Shown here: positions 45,675 to 54,852 of the stretch, piece after piece
How the letters are laid out: the number at the start of each line of letters is the position of its first letter
Numbering within the stretch: position 1 is the stretch's first letter
DNA from: Bacteroidales bacterium
GTDB lineage: Bacteria > Bacteroidota > Bacteroidia > Bacteroidales > UBA932
Assembly: GCA_012728975.1 (NCBI GenBank)
Contig: JAAYDZ010000016.1
Coordinates: 1 to 64,000 of the forward strand
DNA: 64,000 bases
Direction: 5' to 3'
The notes under the pieces: model-generated
What the model saw: the letters and a program-made list of their open reading frames with translations, nothing else
Database searches by the model: none
What the model was told of the DNA's origin: nothing
Program-made: the position numbers and the translations under genes

Positions 45675-48167
45675 CTAGATCAATCCGCCAAACAAGATGG
45701 CGTTTGCAAATATTTTGGATGTGTTGTACCAGTAGGAACGGAAATTCATATCTTCTGCAAAGAAAATAACCCGTCCGCGTCCGGCCTTACAGGTTATGAT
45801 AGCTTGTCCGTTACGGAATTTGTTAAGATGGTCATTGGTGATATAACCTGAAACATAAGGATCCTGTGAGTATTTCATCGGTGTGGAACCCTTTTCACAT
45901 GAATAAACTGTAGCTTTGTGTTTAAACACTTGCACAGTGCTCTCTTTGAAGCCCCAGAAAAGCGGGGATTCCAAATCCAGATTACACTCTAAAATTACCC
46001 CATAAATACCTTTATCGGGAGTTGTGACGATCTCGGCAAGTCCTGCTCTCTGGGCTATAGGCGCAGCATCTCCTCCAAGTATAAGTGTGCCACCGCTCCT
46101 CACCCAACTACCGATAGTCTCATAAAAATCATTTTGCTGTAGAGGGGAAGGTGCTCCGCCTAGTATCACCATCACATTGTAAGAAGAAAGGTTGCGAGAA
46201 GAGGTAATGCGCGAATGGTCGATAACCGTATGATCAAACCCAAATCTGCGATCAATGGAGAACCAGGCCTCTCCCGTGTGGGAAGTACCCAGTCCACGTC
46301 CTGTGACTATTGCCACATCGGGTCTGTTTAAACTGGAGAAAATAGGGCTACCCAGATCGTGATCCTTCATCATGCCACTTTTGAAGGAATGTACCTGTAC
46401 TCCAGTTTGTTCCGCAAGAGCCGAAATCCTTATGTAGAGTTCATCCTTGTTGGTAGGTTGTCCGGTAACGGGCACCAGGATAGTACCGGTAGGAAAAGTG
46501 AATTCCCTGTTGTCTTCCACACAAGTCAAACTTTTGCCGGCGACTCTCAGGAGAAAGCCCTCTTTAAGTAGTTCTGAAGCCATCTTAGGAGCGTAGTACT
46601 CGTTGTTGCTAAAGGCATATCCTATATTACTGATGCCACCAATTACTTCTCCTTTGGGAAATAGTGCTTCCGTAACTCTGTCTGCAAGGCGTCCCTGGAC
46701 AGATTTGAGATTCTCGCTTTCAACCCCGAATGCTGAAGGAAAACTCCAGGTGGAGATATCGTAGAAAATACTGTCTTTAAATGAGGTTATATGGTCCCAC
46801 ATTGCCCTGAAGGTATAGTAGCGGTTTTGTACCATCGGAACTATGTATCCCTGCTCTTTAGTGTCGCGATAAACTTCGATATCATGAGTAAGGAGCACCT
46901 CCAGTAGATGGTATTCGCGTGCTATATCTTCTTTGATGGAAAATCTTACACCTGCCACAGGGTCTTTCTGAGCTGTCTTTAGTTGGTCTATGTAGTAATT
47001 TTTCTGATAATCGAGCAGTTCTTCTCTCATCCGAAACCCCGATGTAACCACTGAGATGGCAGCAAGGGTCTGTGTGCGTATAGTTTCGGGAAATGTCAGG
47101 AGTCCCCAGGGGGTATTGCGGAGATATCCGTAAGAGGCTCCCTGCTCGTGGAGTAGACAGATTGAGCCCTGAAGGTCGCCATAAGCAGCTCCTTTACCGA
47201 TAAAAAAGTCATCATAATTTTCTTTAGAGAAATATAGAATGCCTTTTTTGTCAAGTTCAACTGCAGTATTCTCTGCTATTTTAAGAGTCAGGTCCTGATT
47301 GGTCTGTGAAATGCCCCTGTAGGTTCTGTAGGGGTCTCCAGGACTGAAATAGAAGCCCGAGGTAGTACCCTGTTCATGCATATCAAGAACGAGATTGGGC
47401 ATCCACCATTTATACATAGAAACACTGTTTTTTCCTTCGGGATGTTGGACATTGAGCCAGTCACGGTTGCAGTCGGCATAGTAGTGGTTGGTGCGACTGC
47501 TGGGCCAAGGTTCCATCTGTCCGGGGCCATTAATGTCGGCTCTTTTATTTTTACTTGCTGTGGAGTTGGTCCAGTGAGCAAATCTGCTGATGCCGTCCGG
47601 ATTGAGTCCGGGAGTGATGACCACAATCGTGTTTTCAAGCATCTCTTTGATTTGTGGAGAGTCTGATGCTGCAAAATAATATGCAGCAAGTACGGCGGTA
47701 TTGACTCCGGAAGCTTCATTTCCATGAATTGATGCCATCAGATTTACCACAACCGGCATTTTATCTGTCTCAAGCAATGGGGAGCGTGATGGATCGCAAA
47801 GCTGAAGGTGCTCTTCTCTTATTTTTTCAAGATTGGAGATATTTTGTTCGGAAGAGATGCATATCTGAATAAACTCTCTATGGTTGTATGTCCGACCGAA
47901 TTTTTTTATGGAAACTCTATCAGAGGCAGCCTCAAGGCGTTCCATATATTTGCAAATAGCGTCCCAATTGAGAAAATATGTCCCGATCTGATAGCCAAGA
48001 ACCTGTTCAGGAGTTGGTATCGAAGTGTTAAATTGGTGATTTCCGTCCGGAAGATACCATTCAAGAGAGCCTGGATAAGGATTTTGGGCTGATGAAAGTG
48101 CAGAAACAAGCAGGAAAAGGGCAAGTACTAAGACTCGCGAAAATAGTTTCTTAATAAATGAGTCCAT
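45675..48167 (-). CDS. Secreted M14 zinc carboxypeptidase
   Basis: M14 enzymes remove C-terminal residues from peptides, or cut D-residue cross-links in cell wall peptides. The 830-residue precursor has a signal peptide (LALFLLVSALSSAQ). Zinc ligands are His148 and Glu151 in SIHGNEASG and His264 in DMHEQG; DCNRDW supplies the substrate-binding Asn-Arg, and a Glu lies in LLHEQGASYGY. The C-terminal part from about 590 contains a GATase1-like domain (VMVILGGAPSPLQQNDFY, GGTLILGGDAAPIAQRAG), as in a Bacteroidetes subgroup. A -7 element (TACCTTTG, 48191-48184) lies just upstream. It heads a two-gene operon with the fusion. Confidence 0.92.
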   Translation of the reverse strand: MDSFIKKLFSRVLVLALFLLVSALSSAQNPYPGSLEWYLPDGNHQFNTSIPTPEQVLGYQIGTYFLNWDAICKYMERLEAASDRVSIKKFGRTYNHREFIQICISSEQNISNLEKIREEHLQLCDPSRSPLLETDKMPVVVNLMASIHGNEASGVNTAVLAAYYFAASDSPQIKEMLENTIVVITPGLNPDGISRFAHWTNSTASKNKRADINGPGQMEPWPSSRTNHYYADCNRDWLNVQHPEGKNSVSMYKWWMPNLVLDMHEQGTTSGFYFSPGDPYRTYRGISQTNQDLTLKIAENTAVELDKKGILYFSKENYDDFFIGKGAAYGDLQGSICLLHEQGASYGYLRNTPWGLLTFPETIRTQTLAAISVVTSGFRMREELLDYQKNYYIDQLKTAQKDPVAGVRFSIKEDIAREYHLLEVLLTHDIEVYRDTKEQGYIVPMVQNRYYTFRAMWDHITSFKDSIFYDISTWSFPSAFGVESENLKSVQGRLADRVTEALFPKGEVIGGISNIGYAFSNNEYYAPKMASELLKEGFLLRVAGKSLTCVEDNREFTFPTGTILVPVTGQPTNKDELYIRISALAEQTGVQVHSFKSGMMKDHDLGSPIFSSLNRPDVAIVTGRGLGTSHTGEAWFSIDRRFGFDHTVIDHSRITSSRNLSSYNVMVILGGAPSPLQQNDFYETIGSWVRSGGTLILGGDAAPIAQRAGLAEIVTTPDKGIYGVILECNLDLESPLFWGFKESTVQVFKHKATVYSCEKGSTPMKYSQDPYVSGYITNDHLNKFRNGQAIITCKAGRGRVIFFAEDMNFRSYWYNTSKIFANAILFGGLI

Positions 48168-48193
48168 CGTAATCGTATTTTTTCAAAGGTAAG

Positions 48194-48230
48194 AAAAAAA
48201 ACGCACCCGCAAGTCTGCAGATGCGTTTTT
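48194..48230 (-). terminator. Terminator of the NfeD-FloA operon
   Basis: AACGCATCTGC and GCGGGTGCGTT, read on the minus strand, pair with two G-T pairs around a 6-base loop, followed by seven T residues. It is close to the floA stop and to the next gene's promoter element. Confidence 0.8.
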
Positions 48231-48251
48231 CGTTAAATAATCTATAAAGAT

Positions 48252-49217
48252 CTATTTGCTTCCTTTTGAGATACTTTCCCGCATTTCGGTGTCGGCTTTG
48301 ATATTCTGGAATTTGTAGTAATCCATAATTCCTAGATTGCCGCTTCTGAAGGCTTCAGCCATTGCGAGAGGTACCTGTGCCTCTGCTTCGATAACTTTTG
48401 CACGAGCTTCCTGTGCTTTTGCTTTCATTTCTTGCTCTACGGCCACAGCCATTGCGCGTTTTTCTTCAGCGCGGGCTTGGGCAATATTCTTGTCGGCATT
48501 TGCCTGGTCAATCTTCAATACAGCTCCGATATTCTTTCCGATATCGATATCGGCGATGTCGATAGAGAGGATTTCAAATGCAGTACCGGCATCCAGACCC
48601 TTGTTGAGTACCACTTTGGAGATTGAATCAGGATTCTCGAGCACTTCTTTGTGAGATTCGGAAGAACCGATACTGGATACGATACCCTCGCCCACACGTG
48701 CAAGTACGGTCTCTTCACCGGCACCTCCAACAAGTTGTTTGATGTTGGCGCGTACTGTCACACGAGCCTTTACAATGAGTTGGATACCATCTTTGGCTAC
48801 CGCAGTAACGGGAGGCGTGTTGATTACTTTGGGATTTACCGACATTTGTACAGCTTCAAAAACGTCACGACCCGCCAGATCAATGGCGGCTGCCATTTTG
48901 AAGTTGAGGGCGATATTGGCTTTGTCAGCGGAAACCAGAGCATTGACCACTTTGGGCACGTTTCCTTTGGCCAGATAGTGGGCTTCAAGTTCGTTGGCAT
49001 TGAGCGTAAGTCCCGCTTTTGTGCCGGTAATCATCGCCATAACGATGGTTCCGGGAGGGACTTTTCTCCAACGCATAAGAATAAGTTGAAGGAGGGAGAT
49101 CCTGACACCTGAAATAAGTGCCTGAAACCACATTGTGATCGGGAAAAACCACAAGAGGACAATGAGGCCTACAATGGCGACTCCTATCCAAATAAAAATT
49201 GATGCAATTCCATCCAT
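48252..49217 (-). CDS. floA: Flotillin-like protein FloA
   Basis: FloA makes mobile membrane microdomains and affects membrane fluidity and secretion. The 321-residue protein has an N-terminal hydrophobic segment ([19 protein letters not shown]), the conserved [12 protein letters not shown], the SPFH core ([35 protein letters not shown]), and an Ala/Glu-rich coiled coil ([29 protein letters not shown]), ending in the family's MDYYKFQNI tail. It follows an NfeD-like gene by 20 bases; FloA and NfeD are usual partners. The pair sits in a tight minus-strand run with the TPR/PD40 gene. Confidence 0.96.
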   Translation of the reverse strand: MDGIASIFIWIGVAIVGLIVLLWFFPITMWFQALISGVRISLLQLILMRWRKVPPGTIVMAMITGTKAGLTLNANELEAHYLAKGNVPKVVNALVSADKANIALNFKMAAAIDLAGRDVFEAVQMSVNPKVINTPPVTAVAKDGIQLIVKARVTVRANIKQLVGGAGEETVLARVGEGIVSSIGSSESHKEVLENPDSISKVVLNKGLDAGTAFEILSIDIADIDIGKNIGAVLKIDQANADKNIAQARAEEKRAMAVAVEQEMKAKAQEARAKVIEAEAQVPLAMAEAFRSGNLGIMDYYKFQNIKADTEMRESISKGSK

Positions 49218-49237
49218 AGGGGTTTAATTTTAGATTG

Positions 49238-49705
49238 TTATTTCTTTTTTACAAATATTTTTTCGTCTTCAATAGAGTCTATGACAATTTCCGTACGTTC
49301 GTCAACAAGTCCGTCAATTGAACGCACTTCAAGGTCAAATCCTCTGATTTTTGCCCTTCCCATAGGGTTAAGGCGGGTAGTAGTGATTCCTTCCATCCCC
49401 GCTACGAGTCCTTTGGTCTCGGGATGGTCATCGACTTTGGCGTCGATATTGGTGTGGAGGGAGAGCTTTTTCCACGTTTTGGCACGGAGTGCGTAATAGA
49501 GCAGCACCGAAAGGAGTATAACTTCGCCCACAATGATGATTACACCCGCTCGGGGTCCCAGATGCGTAAATCCGAAGTAACAGGCAAGCACCAGGGACCC
49601 GACACCGAGTATGCCTGTAACGGCAAATCCCGGTATGAGAAGGATTTCTACAAGTATCAGGATTATACCCAATACAATTAGCATTATAATAAGTCCGGTT
49701 CCCAT
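49238..49705 (-). CDS. NfeD-like membrane protein
   Basis: NfeD-family proteins work beside flotillins in the membrane. The 155-residue protein has hydrophobic segments at about 4-20 (LIIMLIVLGIILILVEI), 25-48 and 52-75, then an OB-fold-type C-terminal domain (GLVAGMEGITTTRLNPMGRAKIRGFDLEVRS) typical of the short NfeD1b class, without the ClpP-like protease domain of the long form. Gene order NfeD-FloA is the usual one. Confidence 0.9.
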   Translation of the reverse strand: MGTGLIIMLIVLGIILILVEILLIPGFAVTGILGVGSLVLACYFGFTHLGPRAGVIIIVGEVILLSVLLYYALRAKTWKKLSLHTNIDAKVDDHPETKGLVAGMEGITTTRLNPMGRAKIRGFDLEVRSIDGLVDERTEIVIDSIEDEKIFVKKK

Positions 49706-49715
49706 AATATTTTGG

Positions 49716-51584
49716 TTATTTAATTGGTTCTGTGATTATTCCTTCCACACCATTGCCTTTGAGGATTCCGGCAAGTGCCTCTGCCTCCTCTCTTTCATCG
49801 AAAGGAGCTATTATGTAAAGTACTTTTCCATCTGAAATGCTCCTTACTATCTCTTTTGATGTGTTGTTTCTTATGATGGCCATTACAGCATCAGGAATAC
49901 CATCTGAAAAATTCTCCAGAATGATACGGTATTTTGTTCCGGCTGCAGGCAATTTCTCCGCTTTGCGGGCTTCATTGACTGAGATGCTTTTACCGTCACG
50001 ATAGGCCACCAGAAATGCTGAAGGGAAGCCTCTTTTCTTTACTACGTTGATTTGGGAGAGGGCTTCTTTGTATGAATAGAAAATACCTGCGGTGTAAAGA
50101 TATTTACCGGAGGTCTGTCTTCTCTCAAAGACAGGGCTCAATCCCTTGAGTTGGCGCAACTGAGCTTTATGTGAAACAACATAGAGTTGAATGGAGTAGG
50201 AGATACCCGGCGTATTGACAGGTTCTGCGATGACTGCGGTATCGAGGATGCGGAATGAGTAATCAAAAGTTTCTTTTGGTATCTCAATAGGAATGTCAAA
50301 GGGTTTTGAAACCCTCTGTTTGGTAAAAGTATATTGCTCGCTTGCGAATGAGGGAGTTTCCTGGGGTTTTTCCGAAATATCCTCGAGGTTTATGATGATG
50401 CCCTCCATCAGAAAATTCATCTCCATTTGTTGCAGTGCCCCCGTAGTGTTGTTTATCTCAGATTGAAGTACGATTGCGCGGTGTTCAGTTTCGAGCAGTA
50501 ACCTTGAGAGCGTTTGGATTTCTTGTTCATTCTCGGTGGAGGTGTAAAGCTCTCTCATCATCTCTAGGTCTTTACCTAGAGTAACCAAAGAGTCCTGCAG
50601 TCCACGCAAGGTGCTCAACAGAGTAGTGTAGTTCGAAAAGAGAGAGTCCGCTGCAGATGCGACGGGAGGTTCTTCACTTTGTTTCGGTACGGATGGGAGA
50701 TCCATTTCTACGGGTATCAGCGCAGCTATTCTTCGTGCTTGCTCCAGGGAAGCGATGGGTTTTTTGATCGGTTTATTTTCAAATTCCAGCACATATATGG
50801 TCATACTGTCCTTATGACAGCTTCTATTGGAGGCGAAGAGGGAAAAATTGCCGTCAGGAGTATTGCAAAATAGAAAATCGTCGAATGGTGAGGAGTAGGG
50901 AAATCCGAGATTCTCCGGTATTCCCCAGTCGTTGATTTCGTCATCCCATCTGCTTACAAAGAGGTCATATCCACCCATTCCGAAAAGTCCTTGAGAAGAA
51001 AAGTAGAGCTCCCTGCCGTTGCGGCTCAGGATGGGGAAGATGTCATCTTCGGGCGATGTGAGGTTTTCGTTGATTAGCGTAGGGTAACTCCAAAGAGTGT
51101 CTCCTAAGCAAGTGGAAGTATAGAGATTCCACGAGCCACTCTCATCCTGTGATGAAAATACTATATTCCTTATTCCCTCAGGAAAATAAATGGATGTATA
51201 ATAGTCATTAGGAAATGTGACGTCCGGAACGAAAGCATTTGGAATAGGGAGCCAGGACTCCTCTTCCATGTGTGAGTACCACAGAAAAAAGTCAGAGAGC
51301 GGTACAGTGATCGAGGAAAGGACTTTAGGTTCGGTGGCATAACTGAGCATATTGCGTCCATTCTCGCTACGCAAAATTCTCTCGAGCAGGTCTATCCTTT
51401 GAAGTGAATCACTATTTCTTTCGAGAAGAGAGTGCCATATTTCAAGTGCTTTGTCAAAATCATAGGTATCGTGCAATGCCTGGGCGCGGCGTATTTCCAC
51501 ACTATAGTCCTGACCCATAATGCATGTTGCCGCAAAAAGTGTCAGAATTAGAAAAAAAGCCTTGTCTATGCACCTGCATCTCAT
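49716..51584 (-). CDS. Secreted TPR-PD40-coiled-coil-SPOR-like protein
   Basis: The start MRCRCIDKAFFLILTLFAATCIMGQ is chosen because an ATG seven codons earlier lies at the predicted transcription start of a -7 element at 51614-51607. Residues of about 25-70 are TPR-like (AQALHDTYDFDKALEIWHSL). The next 200 form WD40-like PD40/TolB blades (FPEGIRNIVFSSQDESGSW, SPEDDIFPILSRNGRELYFSSQG, SPFDDFLFCNTPDG). A coiled coil lies near 330-400. The tail repeats ISYSIQLYVVSHKAQLRQLKG and a second similar unit near the end, like SPOR domains. This is the style of Bacteroidetes envelope/PorE-like proteins. It may bind peptidoglycan; that is inference. Confidence 0.72.
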   Translation of the reverse strand: MRCRCIDKAFFLILTLFAATCIMGQDYSVEIRRAQALHDTYDFDKALEIWHSLLERNSDSLQRIDLLERILRSENGRNMLSYATEPKVLSSITVPLSDFFLWYSHMEEESWLPIPNAFVPDVTFPNDYYTSIYFPEGIRNIVFSSQDESGSWNLYTSTCLGDTLWSYPTLINENLTSPEDDIFPILSRNGRELYFSSQGLFGMGGYDLFVSRWDDEINDWGIPENLGFPYSSPFDDFLFCNTPDGNFSLFASNRSCHKDSMTIYVLEFENKPIKKPIASLEQARRIAALIPVEMDLPSVPKQSEEPPVASAADSLFSNYTTLLSTLRGLQDSLVTLGKDLEMMRELYTSTENEQEIQTLSRLLLETEHRAIVLQSEINNTTGALQQMEMNFLMEGIIINLEDISEKPQETPSFASEQYTFTKQRVSKPFDIPIEIPKETFDYSFRILDTAVIAEPVNTPGISYSIQLYVVSHKAQLRQLKGLSPVFERRQTSGKYLYTAGIFYSYKEALSQINVVKKRGFPSAFLVAYRDGKSISVNEARKAEKLPAAGTKYRIILENFSDGIPDAVMAIIRNNTSKEIVRSISDGKVLYIIAPFDEREEAEALAGILKGNGVEGIITEPIK

Positions 51585-51702
51585 AATTACTGCCGAAAAA
51601 ACCAAACAAAAATAGGAAATACTTTATATATTAAAAAATAATCGTAATTTTGCCCTTCTTTTCGGAATATAAGGACAATAAATAATTTTAAAATATAAAA
51701 GT

Positions 51703-54700
51703 ATGCAAAGTAAAGGCGCCATCACATTTGTGGCAATTTTGATCGGACTGGCCTGTGTTTTCCAGCTGTCATTTACAGCGGTTACATACATTCACGAAAA
51801 CAAAGCTTCCAAGTATGCTGAGGAAGTCGTTGTTGCAGAGCAGTCCAAGCCTTCGTTCAGCGAAATCTCGGAGCTGGACCAAGCATTTTATCTTGACGGA
51901 ATAAGAACAGAGGCCAAGAGCAAATATCTCGATTCTATAGCCAACAAGAAAATTTATTTGGGTTATACCTACAAAGAAGTTAAAGAGAAAGAGCTCAACC
52001 TCGGTCTTGATCTTAAGGGCGGTATGAACGTGATGCTACAGCTTGATATGGCTGAGTTAGTGCGTTCCTGTGCACGTGAAAAGACCACTCCTGAGTTTGA
52101 CCAGGCAATGGCGCTTGCAAGGAGTAGAGCAGCAGAGACTCATACGGACTTCATCACTCTCTTTGCGGAGGCATGGAACGAAGTGGCTCCTAATCAGAGA
52201 ATGTCATTCGACATTGACCTTGACAAGCTTAGCGGTGATATAAGGAACAAATCCAGGGTTACCAATGAGGAGATTATTTCTCTCCTTCAGGGAGAGGCGG
52301 ATGCCGTTATCAATAATTCCTACACCGTTGTGGAGAGGCGTATCAACCAGTTTGGTGTAGCACAGCCCAATATTCAGAAGATTGCTCGTACAGGTCGAAT
52401 CCTTGTGGAGCTTCCCGGCGTAAAAGAGCCTGAACGTGTCAGAAAACTTCTTCAGGGTACCGCATCTCTCGAATTCTGGCAGACATATACATATCAGGAA
52501 ATTCAACCCTTCCTCAATGAACTCAACAATGAAATCCGCGAACGCAATGAAGCACTTGAGGCGGAGGCAGCAACTGCAGATACAGTTGAGTTGGAAGATC
52601 CTGAAGACAGTGAACTTAAGAGTATTGAAGAGGAACTTGCAGCAGCTACCGGTGACGTGAGTACCAGTGCTTCCGCGGTGGAGAAAGCCAATCCTCTTTT
52701 CGCAAAGCTTCAGCCATTCGGTGGCAATACAGCTTGTCTTGGTCTTGCACATTATCGCGATACAGCCGCAATCAACGCATGGTTCCGCGATACCCATATC
52801 GAGTTTCCCAACGACTTTGTGCCCGCGTGGAGTTTCAAGGCATTCAGTGGTCCGGGCGTGGAGCTTGACACATACTACGAACTCATAGCCCTCAAGAATA
52901 TAGCCGGAAAAGGTGCAGTTCTTGATGGATCAGTTATCACATCAGCAAGAGTCAACTACAACCAGATGACTGCCGCTGCTGAGGTAAGTATGACAATGAA
53001 TAGCGCAGGTGCCGCCAGATGGGAGGTGATCACTGAGCAAAACATTGGTAAGCAGATTGCCATAGTAATGGATGGTTCCGTATATTCATATCCTAACGTA
53101 CAGAATAAGATTTCCGGAGGTAATTCTCAGATTACAGGTAGGTTTACTCAAGCTGAGGCTGATGACCTTGCTACTGTACTTAAGTCAGGAAAACTTTCAA
53201 CTCCTGCCCGCATTGTTCAAGAGCAGGTAGTAGGTCCCTCACTTGGTGGTGCTTCCATTAGATCGGGTATGATCTCATTCGCAATCGCATTCTTGCTTGT
53301 GTTGCTCTATATGGCGCTGTTCTATAGGAGAGCCGGTATCTATGCAGACATTGCGTTGCTCTGCAACGTGCTTTTCCTCTTCGGCGCCTTAGTCTCATTC
53401 GGTGCAGTTCTTACATTGCCCGGTATTGCCGGTCTTGTACTGACGATGGGTATGGCGGTCGATGCCAACGTTATCATATATGAGCGTGTTAAAGAGGAGC
53501 TCAGAGCGGGCAAGGCACTCCGTTTGGCTATTGCTGACGGTTATAAGAACGCTTATTCGGCTATTATAGACGGTCAGTTGACCACTATAATCACGGGTAT
53601 TATACTCTATTTCTTCGGTTCCGGTGCAGTGAAAGGTTTTGCCGCCGTATTGATCATCGGTATCATAACCTCCGTATTGACTTCCATTTTCATCACCCGT
53701 CTCCTTATGGAAGCAAGACTCAAGAGAAATAAGGATATTTCTTTTGATTCTCCTGCAACCAAGAACTTCCTCAAGGATACGAAGGTCAACTTCCTCGGTA
53801 TGAGAAAGTGGGCATATATAGCCTCCGGTGTCGTAATTTTGATTTGTTTCGTATCTTTCTTTACCAAGGGCTTTACATTCGGTGTTGATTTCAGCGGAGG
53901 ACGTACTTATGTGGTAAGATTTGATGCTCCGGTAACTCCCGAGGAGGTACGTGCAGCCACAATGGAGGAATTTGGCGAAGCCGCAGAGGTAAAACAATTC
54001 GGAGGCGCCAGCCAAATGAGGATTACCACCAAATATAAAGTGAGTGATCAGTCTCAGGAGGTTGACAAAGAGGTTGAGGCCAAGCTCTATGAGGCTCTGA
54101 AAGACTTCTATGCTACGCCACTCACTCTCGACGGTTTTACGTCAACTCTTGACAACCCTAACGGTATCATAAGTTCGGACCGTGTGGATGCATCAGTCGC
54201 AAGCGAAATGCAGAGAGATGCCATTATCGCAGTTATCTTTTCCCTGATTGCTATTTTCGGCTACATAGCGATCAGATTCCGCAACTGGACCTGGGGTGTT
54301 GGCGGTGTCTCTTCACTTATTCACAACACCATCATTGTAGTAGGATTCTTCTCAATCTTTACGGGAGTTCTTCCATTTACTCTTGACGTTGACCAGCAAT
54401 TTATTGCAGCGGTATTGACTATCATCGGTTACTCTATCAATGACAACGTGGTGATATTTGACCGTATCCGTGAATACAGGACTCTCTATCCCAACCGTCC
54501 TCTCTATCAGAACGTAAATGAGGCTCTTAATAGTACGCTTTCCAGGACAATAAATACTGCCCTTACTACTTTGATTGTGCTTATTGCAATCGCTATTTTC
54601 GGTGGTGAGAGCATTCGAGGCTTCTCGGTTGCACTTGCACTTGGTGTTGCAGTAGGTACTTACGCTTCTATCTTTGTAGGAACTCCGATTATGTATGATC

Positions 54701-54753
54701 TCAATGTTCGCAAGGAGAAGAAACTTGAAGTAAAAACCGCTAAGAAGAAATAA
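51703..54753 (+). CDS. secDF: SecDF protein-export fusion
   Basis: SecD and SecF use the proton-motive force to help complete protein export through SecYEG. This 1016-residue protein fuses them. SecD part: N-terminal membrane helix, NLGLDLKGGMNVMLQLD, periplasmic P1 domain with YTVVERRINQFGVAQPNIQ, an acidic Glu/Ala-rich linker (about 285-325), GRFTQAEADDLATVLKSG, and a six-helix region with TLPGIAGLVLTMGMAVDANV. SecF part: helix near 705, FTFGVDFSGGRTYVVRF, and a second six-helix region with IIGYSINDNVVIFDRIRE. Fusion is normal in Bacteroidetes. A -7 element TAATTTTG lies at 51645-51652, and a terminator follows. Confidence 0.97.
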   Translation: MQSKGAITFVAILIGLACVFQLSFTAVTYIHENKASKYAEEVVVAEQSKPSFSEISELDQAFYLDGIRTEAKSKYLDSIANKKIYLGYTYKEVKEKELNLGLDLKGGMNVMLQLDMAELVRSCAREKTTPEFDQAMALARSRAAETHTDFITLFAEAWNEVAPNQRMSFDIDLDKLSGDIRNKSRVTNEEIISLLQGEADAVINNSYTVVERRINQFGVAQPNIQKIARTGRILVELPGVKEPERVRKLLQGTASLEFWQTYTYQEIQPFLNELNNEIRERNEALEAEAATADTVELEDPEDSELKSIEEELAAATGDVSTSASAVEKANPLFAKLQPFGGNTACLGLAHYRDTAAINAWFRDTHIEFPNDFVPAWSFKAFSGPGVELDTYYELIALKNIAGKGAVLDGSVITSARVNYNQMTAAAEVSMTMNSAGAARWEVITEQNIGKQIAIVMDGSVYSYPNVQNKISGGNSQITGRFTQAEADDLATVLKSGKLSTPARIVQEQVVGPSLGGASIRSGMISFAIAFLLVLLYMALFYRRAGIYADIALLCNVLFLFGALVSFGAVLTLPGIAGLVLTMGMAVDANVIIYERVKEELRAGKALRLAIADGYKNAYSAIIDGQLTTIITGIILYFFGSGAVKGFAAVLIIGIITSVLTSIFITRLLMEARLKRNKDISFDSPATKNFLKDTKVNFLGMRKWAYIASGVVILICFVSFFTKGFTFGVDFSGGRTYVVRFDAPVTPEEVRAATMEEFGEAAEVKQFGGASQMRITTKYKVSDQSQEVDKEVEAKLYEALKDFYATPLTLDGFTSTLDNPNGIISSDRVDASVASEMQRDAIIAVIFSLIAIFGYIAIRFRNWTWGVGGVSSLIHNTIIVVGFFSIFTGVLPFTLDVDQQFIAAVLTIIGYSINDNVVIFDRIREYRTLYPNRPLYQNVNEALNSTLSRTINTALTTLIVLIAIAIFGGESIRGFSVALALGVAVGTYASIFVGTPIMYDLNVRKEKKLEVKTAKKK

Positions 54754-54780
54754 TTCCCTAAAAGAATAATTTTAATTTCA

Positions 54781-54815
54781 AATAAGAGCAAATCTTCGGT
54801 TTGCTCTTATTTTTT
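54781..54815 (+). terminator. Terminator of secDF
   Basis: AATAAGAGCAAA pairs perfectly over 12 bases with TTTGCTCTTATT across a 7-base loop TCTTCGG, followed by a T-run. Confidence 0.92.
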
Positions 54816-54816
54816 G

Positions 54817-54824
54817 TAACTTTG
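54817..54824 (+). promoter_or_regulatory. -7 element of tryptophanase gene
   Basis: TAACTTTG matches TAnnTTTG and starts at the end of the secDF terminator. The leader before the ATG is only about 22 bases, so there is no room for a TnaC-type leader peptide. Confidence 0.45.
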
Positions 54825-54852
54825 TAGCCGTTTAATATTAAAAATTATAATT

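Noticed and set aside
54817-54852. TnaC-type leader peptide or tryptophan attenuator before tnaA
   Set aside because: The leader is about 22 bases, too short for a leader peptide or hairpin pair.
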